From contig NZ_JAQPOK010000095.1 in assembly GCF_030068445.1 (NCBI RefSeq), positions 1 to 33,712 of the forward strand: 33,712 nucleotides of DNA, written 5' to 3'. A program made the translations under genes and the position numbers. Shown here piece by piece: positions 8,301 to 15,293 of the stretch. How positions within the stretch are numbered: position 1 is the stretch's first letter; every line of letters begins with the position of its first letter. The stretch is from Roseofilum halophilum BLCC-M91. Its GTDB lineage: Bacteria; Cyanobacteriota; Cyanobacteriia; Cyanobacteriales; Desertifilaceae. Under the pieces are notes generated by a model. That model was not told the DNA's origin. It ran no database searches and saw only the letters and a list, made by a program, of their open reading frames with translations.

Positions 8301-10179
8301 AAACAGCCAAACAACTGGTGAACCCGCCCCGTATAGTCAAACCCAAAACCCCCGTCATTCCCTAGGGGCGGGTTTATTCAGACTTGGGGAAAACAGCCAA
8401 ACAACTGGTGAACCCGCCCCGTATAGTCAAACCCAAAACCCCCGTCATTCCCTAGGGGCGGGTTTATTCAGACTTGGGGAAAACAGCCAAACAACTGGTG
8501 AACCCGCCCCTACTATCACCAACTGGAAATTATTGGCGATCGCATGGACAATTGAACTGTTAGCCGTAGAAACCCTAGCCAGTTTTGACTCACCCATTAT
8601 TAACCTTGCCCTAGTTAACCTCATTTTGGGCTTATGCGCTCAACTGTTCGGCGACTGGTGGAGTTCAAAACAGCCCAGCGAATCCCAAAATCTTCGGGCA
8701 GCTTGGCATATTATCCCCCTAGCTTATGGCATTTTAGGGGCGCTGCTTCGTTGGGGAACCGTTTCCAGTTGGACAGGAGTCACCACCCTAGCCCTAGCGA
8801 TTATTATCCTCGGTATCGGCAAGCGATCGCCGAAATTTAAACCCCTCATTTATCTTGCCCTCGCTGGAGTTACCGCATGTGCCTACGAACTGCTCTTTTA
8901 CCAACTCTCTTTACAACCCTCTGGAGCAACCGGAGATGGACTCATTCTCATGGCAACCCTAGGAAGCGGTATCCTCTACGCCTATCGCCTACTAGGGAAA
9001 TTTTTACGCCCCTATTTCCAATTGACCTCTAGAGAATTTCGCTCGATTTGTCATCTCCATTGGTTCGCCTCTAGCCTACTCCTAATCATCGCCACTTTTA
9101 ACCCCATTCAACAAGGAATGACCCTAGGATTTGCCACCGGTGCAACCCTAGTTCTCTACGCCATCAGTCAAGGTCGCAGAGCAAACTCTCCCGTGTCTAT
9201 AGCCCCCTCTCCCGTGGGAGAGGGGGTTGGGGGAGAGGGCACATCTCCCGTGGGAGAGGGGGTTGGGGGAGAGGGCACATCTCCCACAGGAGAGGGGGTT
9301 GGGGGAGAGGGCACATCTCCCGTGGGAGAGGGGGTTGGGGGAGAGGGCACACCTCCCACAGGAGAGGTCAAACCCCAAGAATTATGGGTCTATCTCGGAT
9401 TTTTAGAAGCCCTAGGAATGCGCATTTACTGGCTCAATACCCCCATCGCCCAACTCTTAGGGGGGCCGTTAGTGGCTTGGAAAGGAGCCATTGCTACCCT
9501 GTTTGCCTACTTTCTCTACTTCCTTCCTTGGCAAACCTGGGGATGGTCAAAACGCCCCTGGCAACTGGCTGGCATTGCGATTCCCCTGTATGCCATGGTC
9601 GAGAATCCCACTATTTTGAACCAAGCCAGTCTGGTGGTAATTGCAGCTTACTATATCGGATTGGCGATCGCCAGCAAACAAATTCGCTTTACCTACCTCA
9701 CCGTAGCCGTCCTCAACTGGATCATCTGGCGATATTTTCTCGAAATTTCCATTACCGAAATCTTCTGGTACGCCCTCACCATCAGCCTTTCCCTCCTCTA
9801 CATTATCCAAGTCGATCCCCTCTTAAAATCCACCCAAAACCGCAAACTTCGCCATAACCTGCGTACCCTAATTTCTGTCATCATCAGTTTAACCTCCTTT
9901 ACTGCCCAACAATGGATCGGCACACTCACCGGAACCCTCAGTTTACTCACTATTTTTGCCGGACTCTCCCTCAAAACCCGCGCCTTTCTCTATGTTGGAA
10001 CCACCACCTTTTTACTCAACATTTTCTATCAGTTAGGAATCCTCATTTTTGACTATCCCTTCTCCAAATGGTTAGTCGCCCTAGGAGTTGGCATTTCCCT
10101 CATCTGGATTGCCGCCACCTTTGAAACCCGGCGCGAACAAATTCAAGCCTGGTTCCAAGAATTACAACACTGGGAGTAA
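5368..10179 (+). CDS. Giant multi-span membrane protein (DUF2157-like)
   Basis: This gene encodes 1603 residues. The N-terminal 125 residues are soluble (ENSVLEG-like helices, then a Pro-rich hinge). After that come very many hydrophobic helices, probably more than 30, to the end. The opening RWLLFLGLFLVVLSSGVFAASQWENFPAIAQYGVLLGY resembles the start of DUF2157-type membrane proteins, of which cyanobacteria have very long versions. No catalytic motif is seen and I do not know its function. Two hydrophilic loops (about residues 960-1047 and 1277-1333) are built from tandem DNA repeats kept in frame (30- and 12-residue units). The start ATG follows a 27-bp dispersed repeat and lacks a clear Shine-Dalgarno. 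It may be read with the upstream CheA gene (82-bp gap, same strand), but nothing proves a functional link. Confidence 0.75.
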   Translation: MAPVPESIIEIELDPALPINSVLEGLKLWQDLGILTEDSVYLCLKVDTRHPRFLEGLEIGLRLGLIDPLRVKQIAHNYLCCTIPEPQKIAPQVIAPPVAEQPPILSTPVLRTAPTVFKPSWIGQRLESLKAELSVRWLLFLGLFLVVLSSGVFAASQWENFPAIAQYGVLLGYTSLFWLISRLASQKENLELTSQALKLVTLLLIPVNFWAMDDFGLWSHPVNGLASLGSAVYLTVMAGSLWQTKTRVSLGFPIYLLASYLHWGWGVPNFPIFSVYLATLGSLGFYVYQFQNLQNSLKQTLRLSRLSLYAIGILLFRAIFVQGVVLPHLGLAIALCGTFTVWLSFTRRSQYHKPINRLGLTLLFFAWFVSIWVTFPWQGVVISLIATQIYQQFIARWQHRRDLAILWLIGVQMSLLLWSFVPEMLQSQIIATAVEITQAQEVPIALISAIGLPYLIWIVHMGDRFYRREKPKLAHFSEFVALGLGISLLIFSFPNAILRIFCLTNLVFLLMWVTKRRYDLHILHSFHLLVYLNHCTGLALLLSLIHYVNSNLSLNTWALILLAMTVMEWWFSDLRRSLEPSEYEKIWQQSAWLIGFGLGAIAYLLLFSTLKEYTFTFAHLPWLAIPATLTLISYSPHSHKQDLAPKLSIVMLFLAQALVLETPGWRVFGLAVATLIMVFNTRKLPHIATATLTMGCALSALGLILWDLVPGMPPAIDPLWLMLGAIAASPLWGIRHYTLRKSIPHYTQALDIWAIALCGTVLTLQGIWVSQELLTPTYLSISTSMLLSGATAYRSWYPKPKPTAIGWSSAAVMVAVLPTMKVFDLRCLSLLVATFIFIGHSRYSRQLYLTAMTVGLGLVTERVILSDWIDIPSTTWWIVGAVNVLGLWIGAKHLRLGKAQWQRQLTRLYRKSFHGWAIALCLFCLTLLTLHSVLVYINTIPPQITVFISLILLFIALLYSQKTRPHHPLGAGLFRFWENSQTTGEPAPYSQTQNPRHSLGAGLFRLGENSQTTGEPAPYSQTQNPRHSLGAGLFRLGENSQTTGEPAPTITNWKLLAIAWTIELLAVETLASFDSPIINLALVNLILGLCAQLFGDWWSSKQPSESQNLRAAWHIIPLAYGILGALLRWGTVSSWTGVTTLALAIIILGIGKRSPKFKPLIYLALAGVTACAYELLFYQLSLQPSGATGDGLILMATLGSGILYAYRLLGKFLRPYFQLTSREFRSICHLHWFASSLLLIIATFNPIQQGMTLGFATGATLVLYAISQGRRANSPVSIAPSPVGEGVGGEGTSPVGEGVGGEGTSPTGEGVGGEGTSPVGEGVGGEGTPPTGEVKPQELWVYLGFLEALGMRIYWLNTPIAQLLGGPLVAWKGAIATLFAYFLYFLPWQTWGWSKRPWQLAGIAIPLYAMVENPTILNQASLVVIAAYYIGLAIASKQIRFTYLTVAVLNWIIWRYFLEISITEIFWYALTISLSLLYIIQVDPLLKSTQNRKLRHNLRTLISVIISLTSFTAQQWIGTLTGTLSLLTIFAGLSLKTRAFLYVGTTTFLLNIFYQLGILIFDYPFSKWLVALGVGISLIWIAATFETRREQIQAWFQELQHWE
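8245..8510 (+). repeat. In-frame 90-bp tandem repeat with GGGGCGGGTT palindromes
   Basis: Copies start with CCTAGGGGCG at 8271, 8361 and 8451, an exact 90-bp (30-codon) period. Each holds a 56-bp palindromic-ended core, GGGGCGGGTT...AACCCGCCCC (for example 8275-8330). It codes for GAGLFRLGENSQTTGEPAP-type units in a loop between two membrane helices. Confidence 0.9.
9208..9366 (+). repeat. In-frame 36-bp tandem repeat (CTCCCGTGGGAG type)
   Basis: Units start at 9208, 9244, 9280, 9316 and 9352 (the last partial), a 36-bp period. Each has CTCCC..GGGAG dyad symmetry (CCGT or CACA centre) followed by GGGGGTTGGGGGAGAGGG. It encodes 12-residue SPVGEGVGGEGT repeats in a loop of the giant membrane protein. 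Confidence 0.9.
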
Positions 10180-10217
10180 CTTTAATCTTATAATTGTGAA
10201 AAGGTATGGAGTAAACC

Positions 10218-11561
10218 ATGAAAATCCAACAAATTTCTATTACAGGCTTATTTGGTGTCTTCGATCATGTCATCCCTCTAAATCAAGAGGATCGCATCAC
10301 TATCATTCACGGCCCCAACGGTTTTGGCAAAACATCAATTCTCAGGTTAATAGATGGATTATTTAATGCCAAATATTCTGTTTTGAATAGTATCCCTTTT
10401 AGCACTTTTAAGCTCAATTTCAATGATGGAAATACACTCGAAGTATCAAAAAAAGATATCGATCATAACCCTGAGTCTAAACTTTGCATTTTTTCTTCTT
10501 TAAGTGAAGAGCCATTTTATCCAAAATCCATAAAATCTAACCTTGAAATGCCTGGTGATATCTTAGAAGATGTTCTGCCAGAAATTAAGAGAATCAGTAG
10601 AGACGAATGGCTATACACCCCAACCCATGATATTCTGTCGCTTGAAGAAATTATTTATCGATTTGCAAAACATAGAATCCCTGAAGGTTTTTTGAAGGAT
10701 ATCAAAAATCCAGAGTGGCTAGAAAAAATTCAAGAAAATATTCCTGTAAAATTAGTCAAATCTCAGCGATTATCATCATTTTATTCTTATAATAATTCTA
10801 AAAAAATGAATCAAGAATTTGGGATGGAATCGACCATTGTACAATATTCTGAAAATTTAGCAAGTTCAATTCAACATGCGCGGAGTGAATATGGTAGAGT
10901 ATCACAATCTTTAGACAGAACATTTCCAGCCAGATTAGTTAACCAAGACAGTGAACCTAAATTTACCAAACAGGAGCTACAAGATCAATTGGATAGACTA
11001 GAAAAATATCGCTCGCATTTAATAAGTTTGGGATTACTGGATAGGGCTGAAGATACTGAATTCCAGATCCCGCAAGGAGAGATAGATGAAAGCACTCAAA
11101 GTGTTTTATCAGTTTATATTGAAGATGTGAATAGCAAGCTAGGCGTTTTTCAAGAAATTGCAAATAAAATAGAACTACTCAGGAAAGTCATAAACCATAA
11201 ATTTCAATATTCTTATAAAAAAATAGAGTTTAATCAAAAGGATGGATTTGTGGTTAGCTTATTCGATCATCCCTTATCTTATGATGACAATGGGAAATAT
11301 TTAGAACTCACGGAATTGTCCTCTGGTGAACAACATGAATTGGTCTTACTTTATGAGCTTTTATTCAAAGTAAAACCTAACTCTTTGGTTTTAATTGACG
11401 AACCTGAACTCTCTCTCCATGTGGGATGGCAATCTGAGTTTTTAGAAGATTTGCAAGAAATTATTAAGCTTGCAGATATAGATATTCTGATGGCAACTCA
11501 CTCACCCGATATTATCCAAGATCGTTGGGATTGGACGGTAGAACTAAAAAGACCAAAATAA
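10218..11561 (+). CDS. AAA/ABC-type ATPase, AriA-like partner of a DUF4435 protein
   Basis: This gene encodes 447 residues. Walker A is GPNGFGKTS (32-40), the ABC signature LSSGEQ (367-372), Walker B LVLIDEP (390-396), and the switch histidine is in MATHSPDII (H428). The middle is a long helical insert without clear motifs. This is the compact AAA_15/AAA_21 (OLD/SMC-like) type of ATPase. The next gene starts inside its stop codon (TAATG, 1-base overlap) and is a DUF4435 TOPRIM-like protein. That pair is the layout of PARIS, where the ATPase AriA holds and releases the AriB effector on sensing a phage anti-restriction protein. GGAG (10208-10211) precedes the ATG by 6 bases. The gene is AT-rich and has no GCGATCGC octamer, unlike its neighbours, which suggests transfer. 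The PARIS link is an inference from domain pairing. Confidence 0.8.
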   Translation: MKIQQISITGLFGVFDHVIPLNQEDRITIIHGPNGFGKTSILRLIDGLFNAKYSVLNSIPFSTFKLNFNDGNTLEVSKKDIDHNPESKLCIFSSLSEEPFYPKSIKSNLEMPGDILEDVLPEIKRISRDEWLYTPTHDILSLEEIIYRFAKHRIPEGFLKDIKNPEWLEKIQENIPVKLVKSQRLSSFYSYNNSKKMNQEFGMESTIVQYSENLASSIQHARSEYGRVSQSLDRTFPARLVNQDSEPKFTKQELQDQLDRLEKYRSHLISLGLLDRAEDTEFQIPQGEIDESTQSVLSVYIEDVNSKLGVFQEIANKIELLRKVINHKFQYSYKKIEFNQKDGFVVSLFDHPLSYDDNGKYLELTELSSGEQHELVLLYELLFKVKPNSLVLIDEPELSLHVGWQSEFLEDLQEIIKLADIDILMATHSPDIIQDRWDWTVELKRPK

Positions 11562-12197
11562 TGAGAGATCAACTTACTCCCGATCGTGAGGCTAATGCGA
11601 TTCGGCTTAAACGCCAAACGTTTACCGGTGCTTTTTTATTGGTGGAAGGAGGATCGGATAAGAAGTTTTACCAACGTTTTACCCATAAAAATTGTGAAAT
11701 TGAAGTGGTTTCAGGTAAGCCTTCCAGTAAACAGCGAGTGATACAAGTTTTGCAAATTTTGGAAAACGATAATTTTGCAGGAATTTTAGCTATTGTCGAT
11801 GCCGATTTCGATCGCCTGGATAATCTTGAATTTTCTAGTCCAAATCTGTTGCGTACTGATACCCACGATTTAGAAACGATGCTAAGAAGTGATTAATAAG
11901 TCGAAATTGTATTCACTAAAAGTTTCAGAGTTACAGGAACGTCTGAATCAACAGAAAAGTGACGATCATGATCCTTGGCAAGTCTGCTGTGGACATCACT
12001 TAGTGGAAATTCTTTCCTTAGCCTTATGCAAAGCGATTGGCAATCAAAAGCAGACGGAGGTAAAAGCCGATCGCTTGGAGATTTGCTTACGGTTGGCTTA
12101 TGAAGAGGATTATTTTCAAGAGACTCAACTTTACCTCAAGATTTGTGCTTGGGAAAGGGATAATAAAAATTTTACGATCGCACGAAGATTTTGTTAA
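11561..12197 (+). pseudogene. DUF4435 (TOPRIM-like, AriB-type) gene, broken by frameshift/deletion
   Basis: The first frame (111 codons from ATG 11561) carries LLVEGGSDKKFY (E29), SGKPSSKQRV and AIVDADFD (D80, D82), the acidic residues of a TOPRIM-like fold. It then reads HDLETMLRSD and stops at 11894-11896. The +1 frame reopens at 11889 and gives the matching family end: DPWQVCCGHHLVEILSLAL, LRLAYEEDYFQETQLY and AWERDN. The two halves are one gene. Family members, as I remember them, have several tens of residues between these motifs that are missing here, so an internal deletion with frame loss near 11884-11896 is likely. A two-base alternative, programmed frameshifting or a sequencing error, would explain the frame but not the short length. 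It is coupled to the ATPase gene by TAATG. Confidence 0.75.
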
Positions 12198-12232
12198 GAT
12201 TGGGAATACTCTGCTGCCTGCCCCCTGCTGTC

Positions 12233-12934
12233 ATGATTCCCATCCGCGATACCCAAGTCATCTCTCGCCCATCACCGATCTGTTATGGTTTAATCGGGTT
12301 AATGTTGGTAGTTTTCATAGCAGAAATTCACTGGGATTTTACTGGAGAATTGTCCGATTGGGTGAGCTATTGGGGCATGATTCCCAGGGAGATCGCCAGA
12401 TTGGGGCAAGAGGCAATTATCAGTGATAATCCGGCGGTATGGGTAGTGTTTATCTGGCGATGCTTTGCTATTCTACCAGCGATATTTCTCCATGGTAGCT
12501 ATGCCCAAATTTTGGGGAATTTAATCTTCTTATTTGTGTTTGGCAGACGGCTCGAAAGTGTAATGGGGCGATGGAAATTTCTGGGGTTTTACCTGCTCAG
12601 TGGTGTGGTGATGGGTTTGATCCGAGTTTTCCTCGATCCGGATGTGGCTTTACCGATTATTGGTGCAAATGGGGCGATCGCCGCTCTCCTCGGTGCGTAT
12701 GTTATCCGGTTTCCTAAAGCGAAAATAGAAACCCTGCTGCCCTTGCTGATTGTGTTTATCCCCATTGAACTCCCAGCCCCATCTTATCTGTTTTGGTGGT
12801 TCTTGCAGCAGTTTTCCTACGGTATTGGCTCGTTAAACGTGCAGGTTAACCCCCTCACCCCTGGCTATGTGCTGCAACAAATGCTGGCGATGGGTTGGGG
12901 AATGGCGATCGCCTTCACTCGGCGTTTAACGTAA
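12233..12934 (+). CDS. Rhomboid-family membrane protein lacking the catalytic serine
   Basis: This gene encodes 233 residues from ATG 12233. MIPIRDTQVISRPSP matches the usual rhomboid beginning, so the upstream 14 in-frame codons are left out. HGSYAQILGNLIFLFVFGRRLESVMGRWKFLGFYLLSG is the typical TM2-TM3 region with its conserved His and Asn. The active-site motif GxSG is replaced by GANG (144-147, Asn146). The last helix has no histidine where active rhomboids have the base. It therefore looks like a pseudoprotease, perhaps a binding or chaperone protein in the inner membrane. About six helices are visible. Its 3' end overlaps the convergent ParB-like gene by 9 bases. Confidence 0.8.
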   Translation: MIPIRDTQVISRPSPICYGLIGLMLVVFIAEIHWDFTGELSDWVSYWGMIPREIARLGQEAIISDNPAVWVVFIWRCFAILPAIFLHGSYAQILGNLIFLFVFGRRLESVMGRWKFLGFYLLSGVVMGLIRVFLDPDVALPIIGANGAIAALLGAYVIRFPKAKIETLLPLLIVFIPIELPAPSYLFWWFLQQFSYGIGSLNVQVNPLTPGYVLQQMLAMGWGMAIAFTRRLT

Positions 12935-13618
12935 CCAATCAATTAACTCTCCTTTCTTCAGCTTAGAATAGCCCGATAATCCCCGTTCTTTAGCAATTTT
13001 CTTCAACTGGGAAACGGTTAAACTGTTGAGATCCGTCGGCTGCATCTCCTCCTGCGGTTCCTGCATGGTGCTACTGGCTTGAGCAGACAGATAAAAAACC
13101 TCCTTAAACGCATTCAGCTTTGCCCCTTTGGTGATGCCGCACTTGAGCTGAGTTACGTCCCTTAAACTCGGTTTCCAGGTTGGGCGCGGCGCTTCAAAAA
13201 TGCGACTGGTGGCAACTGGCAGTTTTACCCCCTTTAAGGGATTAACAGCACGATGGATTAAGTAATCTAACCCCCGGTGAATGTCGTCAACCGTTGCCGT
13301 GGCTAAGTCAATTTTTGGTAAGCGCTCTTGCGAAAGTAACTCGCAGGCGGTTTGAGTGGCTTCTGAATCGTCAGCAATGATACACCAGACTTTTTCTAAG
13401 CCCGCTTCTTCAGCCACGGCATAGGCGAACATATTACTAATAACTTGGTAGCGATCTTGACCCATTTGTTTGACGATGATGGGGAGCCAGTTGCGATCGC
13501 CTGCTCGACTGACTGCCTTAGCCGTTTCCTTAATCAAAAACTCATGGATCTTTACCGGTTCTCCCGGCTCAATTTCCTCTAAATAGAGATAGATGAGAGC
13601 GCCAATTTCCTGTTTCAT
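12926..13618 (-). CDS. ParB-like protein with C-terminal SAP/Rho-N motif
   Basis: This gene encodes 230 residues. The stretch LPIIVKQMGQDRYQVISNMFAYAVAEEAGLEKVWCIIADD (45-84) has the shape of a ParB/sulfiredoxin-like N domain. It lacks the arginine-rich GERR box that binds CTP or cuts in ParB relatives. The end, LNSLTVSQLKKIAKERGLSGYSKLKKGELIDWL (198-229), is a clear SAP/Rho-N helix-extended motif, which usually binds DNA or RNA. The ATG overlaps the stop of the ParA gene (TAATG), so the two are co-translated and probably work together. I cannot assign an exact job; a DNA-binding partner of the ParA fusion is the natural reading. Confidence 0.65.
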   Translation of the reverse strand: MKQEIGALIYLYLEEIEPGEPVKIHEFLIKETAKAVSRAGDRNWLPIIVKQMGQDRYQVISNMFAYAVAEEAGLEKVWCIIADDSEATQTACELLSQERLPKIDLATATVDDIHRGLDYLIHRAVNPLKGVKLPVATSRIFEAPRPTWKPSLRDVTQLKCGITKGAKLNAFKEVFYLSAQASSTMQEPQEEMQPTDLNSLTVSQLKKIAKERGLSGYSKLKKGELIDWLR

Positions 13619-14976
13619 TAGATAAAATACTCCTGAACTAATTCCTTATAAGAAGCCAACACTTCCTTATTGATATATGCCGCCGGTTTACGCTTAAATA
13701 CCGCATTGGAAATATGGGCATGATTTTTAAGCAAAAACACATCCATATTTTTAGTCGATGAAGTGTATTTTGGGAAAAAATAGGGCTGTAAATCTGAACC
13801 AAAGTCTTTTTTGTGAGATTTAATAATTCTGATAATAGCATTCTGAGCCTGTCTTTGTTGGGCATCCGTCATCGTTTCTCCATTATAAAAGATAGGTAAA
13901 GCCGTAGGGTTATCCGCATCCGGGGATAAAATATCTCGCCTGCGGTTGCCCACCTCTGGCAAAAATTGAGAGATGGCTAAAGCCGCATTTTCTAAAGAAG
14001 CTAAATTATTATGTTTCGTCGGAATTAATACCACATCAGCCGCCATCACTGCCTCTTGGCTAAACAGTTGCCAATTGGGAGGAGAATCAATAAAAATATA
14101 ATCATACTCATTCCGCAGGGTTTGCAAAACTTGTCTTAGTCTCCCCCTAGTCACTTTTGCCGTTAACTCCTGTTCTTTCAAGCGTAGAAACATTTCATCG
14201 GCAGGAATGAGATCAAAACCCAATTCTTTTCCCGACTTGAGTTTCTGTCGATACTGGGCGATCGCCTCTTTGATATGATGGTTTCTATAATCTTCTAAAC
14301 ACTGATATAATCGAGTCGAAGCAGGCTGTATTTCTAAGCTATGGGTTAAATCTCTTTGGTTCGGATCAAAATCGATCGCCAATACCTTTCTCTGCGATAA
14401 ACTCAAGGCAGCAGCAACATTGAGAGTCGTTGTGGTTTTGCCTACTCCGCCTTTATTATTATAACAAACCACAAATAGCGCCCTAGCCGTCTGTTTCAAG
14501 TGTTGTTTAATATCTGCTACTTTTTGATCGATATTTTCGGCATTTAAGGGCGTAAGTTGGGTAACCGGAAAAACTACTTTTCCATGTTTACGAAAGAGTT
14601 GAATCGCGTCTCCATTGGTAATGATTCCCCAGCGCACGGATTTACAGTTAGTGGCATCCGGAGAAAGATAACGCTTAAGTTGATTCACCGTTGCCTGATA
14701 TCGGGTAGACTGGTTAAAGTTAACTTCTCTGCCTTTAATTTCAATCAGTAAAAAAGGGTCTTGAGGCTTGTCTAAAAAACTCTGATTGTTTTTATTCTTA
14801 CGAGCAGCAAAATCAACTTTATCATTGCCCCTACCCGTCGGATATTCGGGATAATACTCATGATTGCCAAATCCTAGGGCATCTAATAAAACGGGCATGA
14901 AGTTATGGTTAACAATGGATTCTTGAGCGTTTTGGGGAAGGGATAACCAAGCCTTCTGGAGTGCAGATTGGGTCAT
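13618..14976 (-). CDS. ParA-type ATPase fused to an N-terminal HsdR_N-like nuclease domain
   Basis: This gene encodes 452 residues. The first 160 look like the PD-(D/E)XK domain of type I restriction subunits (HSDR_N): VLLDALGF, YPEYPTGRGNDKVDFAAR (D55) and PFLLIEIKG (E79-x-K81), then WGIITNGDAIQLFRK. The rest is a ParA/MinD-type P-loop ATPase with YNNKGGVGKTTTTLN (deviant Walker A, 175-183), LAIDFDPNQRDLT, DYIFIDSPPNWQLFS and a C-terminal helical region. ParA proteins normally form DNA-bound gradients for segregation. Joined to a nuclease-like domain and to a ParB-like SAP partner, this looks more like a defence or plasmid-control device than housekeeping partition. Both GKT and the nuclease triad look intact. 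Confidence 0.75.
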   Translation of the reverse strand: MTQSALQKAWLSLPQNAQESIVNHNFMPVLLDALGFGNHEYYPEYPTGRGNDKVDFAARKNKNNQSFLDKPQDPFLLIEIKGREVNFNQSTRYQATVNQLKRYLSPDATNCKSVRWGIITNGDAIQLFRKHGKVVFPVTQLTPLNAENIDQKVADIKQHLKQTARALFVVCYNNKGGVGKTTTTLNVAAALSLSQRKVLAIDFDPNQRDLTHSLEIQPASTRLYQCLEDYRNHHIKEAIAQYRQKLKSGKELGFDLIPADEMFLRLKEQELTAKVTRGRLRQVLQTLRNEYDYIFIDSPPNWQLFSQEAVMAADVVLIPTKHNNLASLENAALAISQFLPEVGNRRRDILSPDADNPTALPIFYNGETMTDAQQRQAQNAIIRIIKSHKKDFGSDLQPYFFPKYTSSTKNMDVFLLKNHAHISNAVFKRKPAAYINKEVLASYKELVQEYFI

Positions 14977-14992
14977 AACGTCAGGACTGTAA

Positions 14993-15021
14993 GTATAATA
15001 GATTCACATTCAGGATTGTAA
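14993..15021 (-). promoter_or_regulatory. Putative sigma70 promoter of the ParA-fusion operon
   Basis: On the minus strand, TTACAA (15021-15016) and TTATAC (14998-14993) are 17 bases apart. The -10 lies 16 bases before the ATG at 14976. The implied leader is very short. Confidence 0.4.
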
Positions 15022-15293
15022 CTTACTTAGATGTTAAAGTCTAATTTTTAATCAAAGTGTTTTATTTCTTTACATAAATATACAGGGGTTGGAGTCCGCT
15101 CTACTTCAGTATTGATTGGAAAATCATAGTAAAATGGGAAGGTTGTCTGAAAAGCGATCGCCAAATTGTGCAAGCACTGCAAACTGTATCAACATAAAGA
15201 GCAAGCGAGCGAGACGCTCGCACTCCTCAGAATCTAAGATCCATTGTTTCCGCGATCGCCGACATGAAAATTGTTAATTGTTCATTTATATCT
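15022..15293. other. Intergenic region with hairpin and heptamer repeat
   Basis: This is the gap between the divergent ParA-fusion operon and the M23 gene. It holds a perfect hairpin, GCGAGCG-AGA-CGCTCGC (15205-15221), and a HIP1-like GCGATCGCC (15253). At 15269-15289 there is a run of the ATTGTTA/ATTGTTC heptamer repeat also seen at 27.3-28.1 kb and 29.7 kb. I see no RNA gene in it. Confidence 0.6.

Noticed and set aside
9208-9366. CRISPR-like 36-bp repeats
   Set aside because: Units are directly contiguous with no spacers, and the stretch is translated in frame within a long gene.
9148-9378. Reverse-strand open frame of SPNPLSHGRCA repeats
   Set aside because: It is the antisense reading of the 36-bp repeat inside the giant membrane gene.
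11525-11560. Start of the DUF4435 gene at 11525
   Set aside because: This would overlap the ATPase gene by 37 bases. ATG 11561 gives the standard TAATG coupling and the expected beginning MRDQLTPDREAN.
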